Shown in pieces: positions 44,895 to 52,212 of a DNA stretch of 64,000 nucleotides. Source of the stretch: Bacillus sp. FJAT-27225 (GTDB lineage Bacteria; Bacillota; Bacilli; Bacillales; Cytobacillaceae); the NCBI RefSeq assembly GCF_001685025.1, contig NZ_MAYU01000001.1, forward strand, positions 565,971-629,970, read 5' to 3'. Each line of letters starts with the position of its first letter. Positions within the stretch are counted from its first letter, which is position 1. The notes below the pieces were generated by a model. The model saw nothing but the letters and a program-made list of their open reading frames with translations. It was not told where the DNA came from and made no database searches. Made by a program: the position numbers and the translations under genes.

Positions 44895-45048
44895 AGAGAA
44901 ACTTCAATCAGTGGGGGGTTCTTCATCCTCCCACTGATTGTTAGTTCAACCAATCGGGTTTTTACGGGCTGTTATCCCCCACCTACGCTTCATCGATTCC
45001 CCAGCCTTGAGGTTGGGGTCTTACAGCCCGTTAATACGGGATAAAAGG
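44889..45048 (-). mobile_element. Right-end relic of an IS200/IS605-like (tnpB) element, copy 2
   Basis: On the minus strand: a CAGCCCGT/ACGGGCTG pair enclosing a CCCCAACC/GGCTGGGG hairpin, then AATCAGTGGG/CCCACTGATTG, and the terminal motif GATTGAAGTTTCTC. The same blocks occur at 26593..26843 on the plus strand. No transposase gene is present. It lies between two genes of an apparent operon and could fold as an RNA or end part of the transcripts. Confidence 0.5.
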
Positions 45049-45059
45049 TGTGATTCAAA

Positions 45060-46304
45060 TTGATTCAACAAACTTCAGGCAATGAAACGAATATCAAGCT
45101 GCCGTTTGCGTTCATCCTGATCGCGCTTGTTTGCCTTGCAGCCTCCCAACTATTGTTGATTGTGAATGGGGATATGGTGTCCGAAGGAATATTCCGGATT
45201 CCGGCCATCTGGTCGGCGGCTCATCTCTTATTGCTTGGATGGGCGCTTATGACTGCTATGGGAGCCATGTACCAGCTGGTGCCTGTTGCGTTTCTCACTC
45301 CGATTTGGAGCGAAAGATTCGGTTTCGTCCAATTTGCCGTTACGGCAGCAGGTATAACACTTTTTTCAATTATGCTTTATATAAGCCCTGGCAACGCGTT
45401 CCTGCCTGGTGTGCTGATGCTCCTTGGCATCCTCATGTTTTTGCTGCAAATGGCAATGACGTTAAAAAAACAGGCAAAACCAACTATCCTGACCCTTTTT
45501 GTCGGGACAGCACTCTTCTGCCTGTTTGCTACCATCCTATTAGGCATTTCCATGGTCTGGACGATGAAAACGGGATCCGGTGGAAGTGTTTATAACCCAA
45601 TATTCAAAAGCCATATTTTGCTCGGAACAGCCGGCTGGTTCTCATTGCTGATTTTTGGTTTTTCATACAAAATGGTTCCGATGTTTTCGCTTGCCCATGG
45701 CTATGGGATGAAAATGGCTGTCTGGGTATATGCAGTTTATGTTACAGGTGTTGTCGTTACGACTGCCAGCTTCTGGACTGATAATGTTATCCTGTTGGGC
45801 CTTGGCCTGGGATTGTTGGCAATTGGTTTTTTAATGTTTGCCTGGCATATACTCCAAATTGTTGGTAAAAGAATTAAGAAAAAACTTGATAAGCCTTTCA
45901 TGTTTGCATTGTTAGGTATATTGTTTGGAATGATTATCCATCTGGCAGCCCTTGTTTCTTTCGCAGCAGGGAGCCTGTCCATTACAATTGGGCCGCTTGT
46001 CTATCTCTATATCATGCTTTGGATCGCCTATAGCATTCTCGGCTATCTTTATAAAATCGTTCCATTCCTTTGGTGGACACATAAATATAGCCAAGAAATT
46101 GGTAAAACCACTGTGCCGGCTTTAAAGGATATGGTCAATGACAAAGCTGCATTGCCACTGTTTATTGTCCTGGCTTTGGCCTCGATAGTCGTGTTTTTTT
46201 CAATCCTGTTTCAATCTGCTGCAGCCTTTCTTATTGGGCAGGCCACTGTGTCAATCGTGCTTGTGATTATTAGCATAACAATCGTTCTGGTTTTGAAAAA
46301 ATAA
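45060..46304 (+). CDS. Multi-helix membrane protein, NnrS/haem-copper-like
   Basis: 414 residues with about twelve membrane helices. Histidines lie within or beside helices at AAHLLLLGWAL, KSHILLGTAGW and SLAHGYGMK, a layout that recalls NnrS-type NO-response proteins or haem-copper oxidase-like subunits, but I do not recognise the family with certainty. The start is a TTG at 45060 with AAAGGTGTG seven bases upstream. The neighbouring Fnr-type regulator, DUF2249 and DUF59 genes suggest nitric-oxide or low-oxygen respiration. Confidence 0.65.
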   Translation: MIQQTSGNETNIKLPFAFILIALVCLAASQLLLIVNGDMVSEGIFRIPAIWSAAHLLLLGWALMTAMGAMYQLVPVAFLTPIWSERFGFVQFAVTAAGITLFSIMLYISPGNAFLPGVLMLLGILMFLLQMAMTLKKQAKPTILTLFVGTALFCLFATILLGISMVWTMKTGSGGSVYNPIFKSHILLGTAGWFSLLIFGFSYKMVPMFSLAHGYGMKMAVWVYAVYVTGVVVTTASFWTDNVILLGLGLGLLAIGFLMFAWHILQIVGKRIKKKLDKPFMFALLGILFGMIIHLAALVSFAAGSLSITIGPLVYLYIMLWIAYSILGYLYKIVPFLWWTHKYSQEIGKTTVPALKDMVNDKAALPLFIVLALASIVVFFSILFQSAAAFLIGQATVSIVLVIISITIVLVLKK

Positions 46305-46318
46305 AGGAGTGGTCCTCT

Positions 46319-46618
46319 ATGAATACAGTTGAAAAAATCCGCACGGAACTGAAGAGAGTTTACGATCCCGAATTGAATATTAATGTTGTCGACCTTGGAC
46401 TAATATATGACATTCAACTTGTCAACGAATCGGATGCTGAAATTACGATGACATTGACAACACCTGGCTGCCCGCTTCATGATAGCATTACAAGCGGTGT
46501 TAAACATAGGATTGAGTCACTTCCTGATATTCGGACTGTTCATGTCAACCTTGTCTGGCAGCCGGCCTGGTCGCCCGTGCTGATGTCACCCGATGCAATC
46601 AAGCAATTGAGGGGATAA
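46319..46618 (+). CDS. DUF59/MIP18 metal-sulfur cluster assembly protein
   Basis: 99 residues with the family motifs VYDPELNINVVDLGLIYD and MTLTTPGCPLHDSI (conserved cysteine) and W.P.WSP.LMS at the end. Members (SufT/PaaD-like) help insert Fe-S clusters. AAAGGAGTGG precedes the ATG, and it is the last gene of the regulator operon. Confidence 0.92.
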   Translation: MNTVEKIRTELKRVYDPELNINVVDLGLIYDIQLVNESDAEITMTLTTPGCPLHDSITSGVKHRIESLPDIRTVHVNLVWQPAWSPVLMSPDAIKQLRG

Positions 46619-46629
46619 TTGAAAAACAA

Positions 46630-46669
46630 AAAAACCGGAAGCAGCCATTATTTGCTGCTCCCAGTTTTT
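46630..46669. terminator. Bidirectional terminator
   Basis: AAACCGG.AGCAGC/GCTGCT.CC.GTTTTT stem; serves the DUF59 gene and the converging 54-residue gene. Confidence 0.85.
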
Positions 46670-46672
46670 GGG

Positions 46673-46837
46673 TTATAATTTCGCAAGCTTCCTCGCCGAC
46701 AGGGCTCGTTTCCAATTTTGTTCCGCTTCCTTTAGCAAAAGGAACGATTGTTCTTTAAGCATTGTATCCTGTCTGGCCATTTCCATGCTCTTTGAAATAG
46801 CTTCGGCAATCTTTGCAAAGTTTGGTCCCTGGTTCAA
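46673..46837 (-). CDS. Small helical protein
   Basis: 54 residues starting at TTG, with GGGAGG eight bases upstream (MNQGPNFAKIAEAISKSMEM, then a Lys/Glu-rich helix ending RALSARKLAKL). It is amphipathic and all-helical by eye. A good terminator follows, so it looks like a complete gene. No family is recognised. Confidence 0.65.
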   Translation of the reverse strand: MNQGPNFAKIAEAISKSMEMARQDTMLKEQSFLLLKEAEQNWKRALSARKLAKL

Positions 46838-46970
46838 TTTTCATTCCTCCCGAAAAAAGGTAACATGTTCTATCCTATTCCGGGGTTAAAGGAATTATAC
46901 CGGGGATTTTTAAATTCTAAAGCTTAGTTGCTGAGTGACACGAATTGATTCAGTGTTGGGATCACTTTAA

Positions 46971-48131
46971 CTAGTTACTATCAACTATGCCGGCTTGTTT
47001 CCTTGGCGGTCTTGGCCCCCAATATTGATAAAAGTCAGTGCGGATGAATCCATTGAAAAGCTTGCGTTTTTTCGTTGCCGGCTTTCCGTAGAATTTTTCG
47101 AAGCCCTCATGCGACGTTAAAATATATTTGCTCCACGTATCCAGCTTTTCAAATGCTTGGCCCATTTCCTTGTACATCTGCTCGACGCCAGGCCGGTCTC
47201 CGAGCCGTTCACCATATGGCGGGTTTCCTACGATCACTCCATACTCCTTATCGGACGTCAAATCGCGGACCTGCATCTGTTTGAAGGAAATCATATCACC
47301 CAGCCCTGCTTCAAACGCATTGCTTTGTGCGATTTTGACCATACGGTGGTCAATGTCTGAGCCTTGAATATCAAGGACCTGATCATATTTTGCAAGATCG
47401 TCCGCTTCAGCCCTGGCCTTCTCCCAAATATCCTCACCAATCCAGGTCCATTGTTCGGAAACGAATTCCCTATTGAATCCAGGCGCTATGTTCTGGCCGA
47501 TCAAAGCCGCTTCAATCGGAATAGTACCCGACCCGCAGAACGGGTCAATGAATGGCTTATCTGGATACCAATTTGTCAGCATAATGAGTGCAGCTGCCAA
47601 TGTTTCTTTTAGCGGCGCTTCCCCCTGCTCTGTCCTGTATCCGCGTTTATGCAGTCCAGCCCCACTTGTATCCAGGCTGATTGTTGCTACGTCCTTCAGC
47701 AAAGAAACCTCAATCTTGAACAAGGCCCCTGTCTCTTCAAAACGGGAAACCTTTTTGTAGCGCATTTTCATCTTTTCTACAATTGCCTTTTTCACAATCG
47801 CCTGGCAATCGGATACTGAGAATAATTTCGACTTGACTGACTTCCCGCTGACGGGAAACTCGGCATCCTCAGGCAAAAATTTATCCCACGGAAGTGCCTT
47901 TGTTTTTTCAAACAGTTCATCAAACGTATAGGCCTTAAACTCTCCGACTTTTATTTTTACACGGTCAGCCGTCCTTAGCCAAAGATTGGCTCTGGCAATC
48001 GCAAGCTCATCACCAACGAAAGTCACCCTGCCGTTTTCGGTTTTTCCCTCATAGCCGAGGTCCTTGACTTCCTTCGCCACAAGGGATTCAAGCCCCATTG
48101 CCGCCGTTGCAATTAATTCATATTTACTCAT
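46971..48131 (-). CDS. ypsC: THUMP-domain RNA methyltransferase YpsC (RlmL-like)
   Basis: 386 residues: an N-terminal ferredoxin-like/THUMP region (YELIATAAMGLESLVAKEV...), then a Rossmann methyltransferase with DPFCGSGTIPIEAALI and the catalytic VGNPPYGERL (NPPY), pointing to N2-guanine methylation of 23S rRNA. The ATG at 48131 has AAGGTGG six bases upstream; a frame extending 24 codons further has no SD. Upstream of rnpB, as in B. subtilis. Confidence 0.93.
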   Translation of the reverse strand: MSKYELIATAAMGLESLVAKEVKDLGYEGKTENGRVTFVGDELAIARANLWLRTADRVKIKVGEFKAYTFDELFEKTKALPWDKFLPEDAEFPVSGKSVKSKLFSVSDCQAIVKKAIVEKMKMRYKKVSRFEETGALFKIEVSLLKDVATISLDTSGAGLHKRGYRTEQGEAPLKETLAAALIMLTNWYPDKPFIDPFCGSGTIPIEAALIGQNIAPGFNREFVSEQWTWIGEDIWEKARAEADDLAKYDQVLDIQGSDIDHRMVKIAQSNAFEAGLGDMISFKQMQVRDLTSDKEYGVIVGNPPYGERLGDRPGVEQMYKEMGQAFEKLDTWSKYILTSHEGFEKFYGKPATKKRKLFNGFIRTDFYQYWGPRPPRKQAGIVDSN

Positions 48132-48325
48132 TATTTCCACCTTACCTATATGTACTTTATATAAAATTCGGCCGGTGCCACTCCCCTTACCAAACACCGC
48201 CATCTACCTTATCATGTGCTAAAGCACTTTCATTAGCCCCATCATTTCCAAGGCTCTATTCATACATGTTAACAGAATTACATAAACGGGAGGAAATGTC
48301 CAATTCTTCTATTAGTCAACATACA

Positions 48326-48349
48326 AAAAGCCTCCCCCAAAGGGAAGGC
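48326..48349 (-). terminator. rnpB terminator
   Basis: GCCTTCCC/GGGAGGC stem followed by TTTTT on the minus strand, just beyond the RNA 3' end. Confidence 0.8.
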
Positions 48350-48370
48350 CCTGATTTATAAGATTATACT

Positions 48371-48786
48371 GTTCATTTTTCCTGAAATAGCGTTCTGTAA
48401 GCCATGTTCTGTACCATTGTACTGCAAGCGACTATTGTCTCGTACTCCGGTGGTAATCATCTATCTCCAGGCTGTATTGCCTGTCCTTCTCCTGCGTTGA
48501 ATTCCGCGGAGAAAGTTCCCCTACCATAGTTTGGGTTTCTCGCTCGTGGGGTTTACCTCGTTCCACCCTTCCTGTTTCCAGCAAGGCTCCGTCACTGTGG
48601 CACTTTTACAGGTAGTCATGCCATATCCAAAAGGACTTAGGCATTTTCCCGGCCGTCAGCCCAAAATGAGCTGCCCTGGCTTATTTTTTCGCCAGGCACG
48701 AACCCTACAGGCATCTCAGCCTGTGCGAGCATGGACTTTCCTCTACAGCAAAGCTGCAGCGATTACCCGAACGCTAATCTCATGAA
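48371..48786 (-). ncRNA. rnpB: RNase P RNA, Bacillus (B) type
   Basis: On the minus strand the conserved 5' block GCGTTCGGGTAATCGCTGCA, GAGGAAAGTCCATGCTCGCA, the GGGGTAAACCCC-like region (GAACGAGGTAAACCCC), CGAGCGAGAAACCCAAA and the 3' GTACAGAACATGGCTTACAG are in B. subtilis order. Ends are placed where GTTCAT pairs with ATGAAC and AGCGTTC with GAACGCT to form P1. It is the catalytic RNA that matures tRNA 5' ends. Located between ypsC and gpsB as in other bacilli. Confidence 0.95.
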
Positions 48787-48858
48787 CACTCTCTATTATA
48801 TGTATATCCCGCCGCCAAATCAATGGATTTTGCAGGAAGAAGCGGGATTTCCTGCCAG

Positions 48859-49170
48859 TTACTCATACAGCTTATTGCCGAACACATGCTTTTCCAAATT
48901 GGAAAGGCGCTTCAGGATGTCGAAATTTGTCGTTCCGGCAGGCTGTGGAGGAGGCTGCTGGGCCGACCGTCGTGTCGCCTCTTCAAGCTGTTTTTTCAGA
49001 CGGAGGTTTTCCTGCTGGAGTTCCTCAATTTCCTGATGGAATGTTTCATAGTCCTTAATGATTAAATCAAGGTACTTATCAACATCCTCTTGCTTATAAC
49101 CGCGCATTGCTGTTTTAAATTCCTGTTCAAGGATATCTTTTGCGGTTAATTTAATTTTATCCGATAGCAT
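48859..49170 (-). CDS. gpsB: Cell division regulator GpsB
   Basis: 103 residues: a DivIVA-like N-terminal membrane-binding domain ([20 protein letters not shown]), a coiled coil (about 35-70), a Pro/Gln linker and the C-terminal [17 protein letters not shown]. GpsB moves PBP1 and other wall enzymes between septum and side wall. AGAGGTGA precedes the ATG at 49170. Confidence 0.96.
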   Translation of the reverse strand: MLSDKIKLTAKDILEQEFKTAMRGYKQEDVDKYLDLIIKDYETFHQEIEELQQENLRLKKQLEEATRRSAQQPPPQPAGTTNFDILKRLSNLEKHVFGNKLYE

Positions 49171-49275
49171 CGTTTTCACCTCTACAGTAAGCCAATCATT
49201 ACCTATTATTTTTTCAAAAATAGACACTTTTGTCAATGTACCTTTTTCTGAGCGTAATCCACCTCGTGGCTTTGT

Positions 49276-49827
49276 TTAAAATTCGTATTTTTTCAACTGT
49301 TCTTCTTCTACAATCTGTTGGAGGTCATAGAACGTAATGAGCGTGACTGGGTATCCGTCAACCTGCTGTGCCATTTCATAAAGAAACCTGGGGCTGCCCT
49401 CTTTTTCGGGATCATATAAAAGCAGGAGCGCGTCGCTTTTATGGATGAAAAATTGGTTTTTCAGCTTGAACTGGGCTGGATTTTCATATTTCTTCTTCGT
49501 CACCGAATCCACAAAATCCGCGCTAATCAAAATGGATTCATACCATTCTTTGTTCTTTTCATTCCACTTCTCTTCCTGTTCTAAAAAGGGGGTAATGACA
49601 GCAAGTTTAAGCTCCGGGAAATCCTCCTGCAGCTCAAAAACCGTTTCTGCTGCCCAAAGCTCTGCACCCAGCTGGCCGCTAATTAAAATCCATTCAAGGC
49701 CAGTCTCAGCCAAGGGAAGAATTTCTTTTTTAAAGGCTGCTTTTATAAACGCAGCAGACGGATGGTCCTTCTGAAATATTCCCAATTCAAATGGCTTATA
49801 GCCTGAAATAGCAATGACTTTATACGT
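49276..49827 (-). CDS. ypsA: SLOG-domain protein YpsA with apparent ACG start
   Basis: 183 residues if read from ACG at 49827 ([20 protein letters not shown]...). The next conventional start, a TTG at 49785, would delete the conserved [11 protein letters not shown] strand and loop of the nucleotide-binding SLOG fold, which aligns with the B. subtilis start [17 protein letters not shown]. No ATG, GTG or TTG exists upstream before a stop. GGGGG lies eight bases before the ACG. Other family motifs are [14 protein letters not shown] and [14 protein letters not shown]. YpsA affects cell division and stress resistance in B. subtilis. Confidence 0.85.
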   Translation of the reverse strand, partial: TYKVIAISGYKPFELGIFQKDHPSAAFIKAAFKKEILPLAETGLEWILISGQLGAELWAAETVFELQEDFPELKLAVITPFLEQEEKWNEKNKEWYESILISADFVDSVTKKKYENPAQFKLKNQFFIHKSDALLLLYDPEKEGSPRFLYEMAQQVDGYPVTLITFYDLQQIVEEEQLKKYEF

Positions 49828-49889
49828 CGGAATCGCCCCCGATGCTGTTCTCTTTCTATCATATTACCATTGAACAGGAATAAAAACAC

Positions 49890-49914
49890 AAAAAGGGCCA
49901 GTATCGCCCTTATT
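49890..49914 (-). terminator. cotD terminator
   Basis: GGGC/GCCC hairpin followed by TTTTTG on the minus strand. Confidence 0.65.
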
Positions 49915-49927
49915 GAGTCATTTTGGA

Positions 49928-50149
49928 TTAGTAAGGCATTAGTCCCGGACCGGCTGGATTTGAATGTGTAAGGTGATTGACCGTTGAATTTGTATGCGGG
50001 AAATAATGCTTATGAATAATTCTTTGATGGTTAACCGTTACTGTATGTGCAGGGTGGATATGAGGGATCACAACAGTGGAGTATACGTGCTGCACACGGA
50101 CTGGAACCATTTGAAATCCGGCTCCCGGCATCATTGGTCTTCCAAACAT
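49928..50149 (-). CDS. cotD: Spore coat protein CotD family
   Basis: 73 residues rich in His, Pro, Tyr and Met; the CotD-type core PHIHPAHTVTVNHQRIIHKHYFPHT is clear. CotD is an inner coat protein made late in the mother cell. AAAGGAG seven bases before the second ATG (50149) favours that start. A CATA-N3-TA box lies about 30 bases upstream. Between ypsA and yprB, as in B. subtilis. Confidence 0.9.
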   Translation of the reverse strand: MFGRPMMPGAGFQMVPVRVQHVYSTVVIPHIHPAHTVTVNHQRIIHKHYFPHTNSTVNHLTHSNPAGPGLMPY

Positions 50150-50177
50150 AGGCATGCTCCTTTCAGAATGGCTGTAG

Positions 50178-50186
50178 TAGCCTATG
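50178..50186 (-). promoter_or_regulatory. Candidate sigma-K -10 box for cotD
   Basis: On the minus strand CATAGGCTA matches the sigma-K -10 pattern CATA-N3-TA. No convincing -35 AC element was picked out. Confidence 0.4.
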
Positions 50187-50639
50187 CCAAATAAGCGAAA
50201 AATGAATAGGAGAATTGCCTACTTTAAAATAAAAATGTGTAGAAACTATTCTTCATATTTGTAAAAACGAATGCCGTTAGAAAAACAATTAGGAAGAACA
50301 GAAAAAAGACCGCTTTATACATGAATACATCCGCTCCGCTATTGAAGATATTTGTCGAAAAATAATTACACCCAAGTCCCCATTTTAATAGGTTTTACTA
50401 CTATTAACAACTAGGAAATAATGAATTTTATCATTAAAATATGAACACTTTGTGACAAAAAAAAACCGCCACAATTACCGGGTTCCCATTCACTATCGCA
50501 AACGTTAAAAAAGTAATGCAAAATGATTAAAGGATGAATTTGCAATGCAATTTGTATAGGAAAATGCGGGGTACAATAGCCAGTGTACCCCGCCAAAATA
50601 CAGTGCATTTTGATTGATTTCAATGCGAATGAATAATAA

Positions 50640-50880
50640 GCGGAAAAATTCCGGCTATATTGGGAAATACCCATATTTCCTATAAAATAAAGGGAGTTTT
50701 TCCGTTTATTTTATTCAAATCTTTGGATTTCGTCTTATTTAGAGTATTTAACCGGAATATCTCCGCCTATACCCGCTTCTAATGCTACAACTATATACAT
50801 TAACAGGAAATTTTCCGCTTATGGATTCCGTTACGCAACAGTCCGATTCTTATTGAGACCGGCTTCTGCTTATAATCCAG
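50640..50880. repeat. 52-bp degenerate tandem array (locus D)
   Basis: TCCG(C/T)(T/C)TAT-like anchors at 50650, 50701, 50762, 50814 and 50865 (steps 51, 61, 52, 51), each with an inverted GGAA(A/T)...TTCC partner. It fills the right half of the 50150-50897 gap; the left half (50190-50640) is AT-rich with nothing recognisable. Confidence 0.7.
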
Positions 50881-50897
50881 TCCCTTAAAACCACCTC

Positions 50898-52208
50898 TTA
50901 TTGCTTATCTGACCCAAGCTTCTTTTGAAGTCTTGCTAGCCTCGACAAAATATCAGTTTTACGAAGTGTACAACTAACCCCGCGAACTTTTTCTCCTTCA
51001 CATTTCCCGAAAGCCAAATCTGTATAATGATATGCGCTGCGATAGTCCCTGAAACGGTGTTCCAGGATTTTTGCAGATTCGATACTAGCCTCTAGAGAAA
51101 TTTCATTACTTGGCGATTCGGATGCGGCTTTGAAAAGGTCCAGTGCTTCAGCCCACTGCTTTTCCTTTTTGCATGAATAAGCGAGCCTCAGCCTGGCAAT
51201 TGCCGCTTGCTGGTCATTGCCATCGATAAGTTCAGAGTATGTTTTTGAGGCTTCAGAATGGTTTCCGACCGCCGAAAACCATTGCCCTACCTCCAATGAT
51301 TCCTGGCGTGTCCGGTCCCTATCCCTGCCGCATAGCTGGAACGTAAGATGTGTATAAAGAGTAACCAGGGATAATATGTCGATTTCATTGTGCTTCATAA
51401 TGCCGAGCATCCCGTCTGGCCTGCCTGTCTCGACAAAATCAAAATAAATCATCGGTGCCAAAAATCCTGGAATGTCATCTTCCCTCTCCACGCCAAGAAC
51501 ATCTTTTTCGACCATTGAAAGCTTCATCCGTTCAAGCTTATGCTTCCATAGTCTTCTTGCCGCATGATACAGATCAAAATGGCCAAACTCCGGAAGCTTT
51601 GGTACATGCTCGCGGACAAGCGTATGCCTCGTCTTCACCTGTGGCCAGTCAAATGACTTTCCATTATACGTAACAAGTGTCCTATAATCGACACTTTCAA
51701 GGAAACTTTGATAAAGCGGAACCTCAGCACCTGGATGAGGAAGGATATGCTGTTTTAAATGGAGATGTTTTTCAGAAATCCTTGCCTGTCCTAGAAGAAA
51801 GATGGTATTGCCTGTTCCCCCGCCAAGCCCGGTTGTTTCCGTATCAAAAAAGAATAGCTCCTCGGCGGAATGGCCCTTTGCGGAAAGAGGGTGGTCAATG
51901 CCGGTTTCCTCCCATAACGAGACAGCTTCATGGAAATCGCTGAATTGATATCGCCCATGTTGGTGGTGAAGCGGATAAAAAACTTCCCGAACCAAACAAT
52001 AATTACCGTCGAAATGGAAGGCCTTTACACCAGCCTTTTTCCATTCCTCCCAGTAACGAATCTCTGCGGTTACTTCCTGAAGGCGGGTCTTATCATCCCA
52101 TTCTCCTTTTGGTCTTTGGTTAAGGTGCTCACCTGTTTCATGACCACTACTCTTATGGCTTGCTGAAAGATGGGGCTTCAACCTATTCAATTTATTTTTC
52201 AGAGACAT
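50898..52208 (-). CDS. yprB: RNase H-like exonuclease-fold protein YprB
   Basis: 436 residues. The central RNase H-like/DEDD-type domain shows FFDTETTGLGGGTGNTIFLLG (about 145-165), TYNGKSFDWPQ and a later NEIDILSLVTLYTHL. The C-terminal third has TPR-like helices. YprB partners the helicase YprA; its stop-to-start distance from yprA is four bases. A DNA or RNA processing role is inferred; B. subtilis yprAB has been linked to DNA repair (MrfAB). Confidence 0.92.
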   Translation of the reverse strand: MSLKNKLNRLKPHLSASHKSSGHETGEHLNQRPKGEWDDKTRLQEVTAEIRYWEEWKKAGVKAFHFDGNYCLVREVFYPLHHQHGRYQFSDFHEAVSLWEETGIDHPLSAKGHSAEELFFFDTETTGLGGGTGNTIFLLGQARISEKHLHLKQHILPHPGAEVPLYQSFLESVDYRTLVTYNGKSFDWPQVKTRHTLVREHVPKLPEFGHFDLYHAARRLWKHKLERMKLSMVEKDVLGVEREDDIPGFLAPMIYFDFVETGRPDGMLGIMKHNEIDILSLVTLYTHLTFQLCGRDRDRTRQESLEVGQWFSAVGNHSEASKTYSELIDGNDQQAAIARLRLAYSCKKEKQWAEALDLFKAASESPSNEISLEASIESAKILEHRFRDYRSAYHYTDLAFGKCEGEKVRGVSCTLRKTDILSRLARLQKKLGSDKQ

Positions 52209-52212
52209 ATAA

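Noticed and set aside
44889-45048. Riboswitch or attenuator of the membrane protein gene
   Set aside because: The same blocks occur in another context and in opposite orientation at 26593..26843, which fits a mobile-element end better than a gene-specific leader.
50411-50674. 87-codon frame on the minus strand in the cotD-yprB gap
   Set aside because: Lies in AT-rich DNA overlapping the 52-bp array, with no SD and no family pattern.
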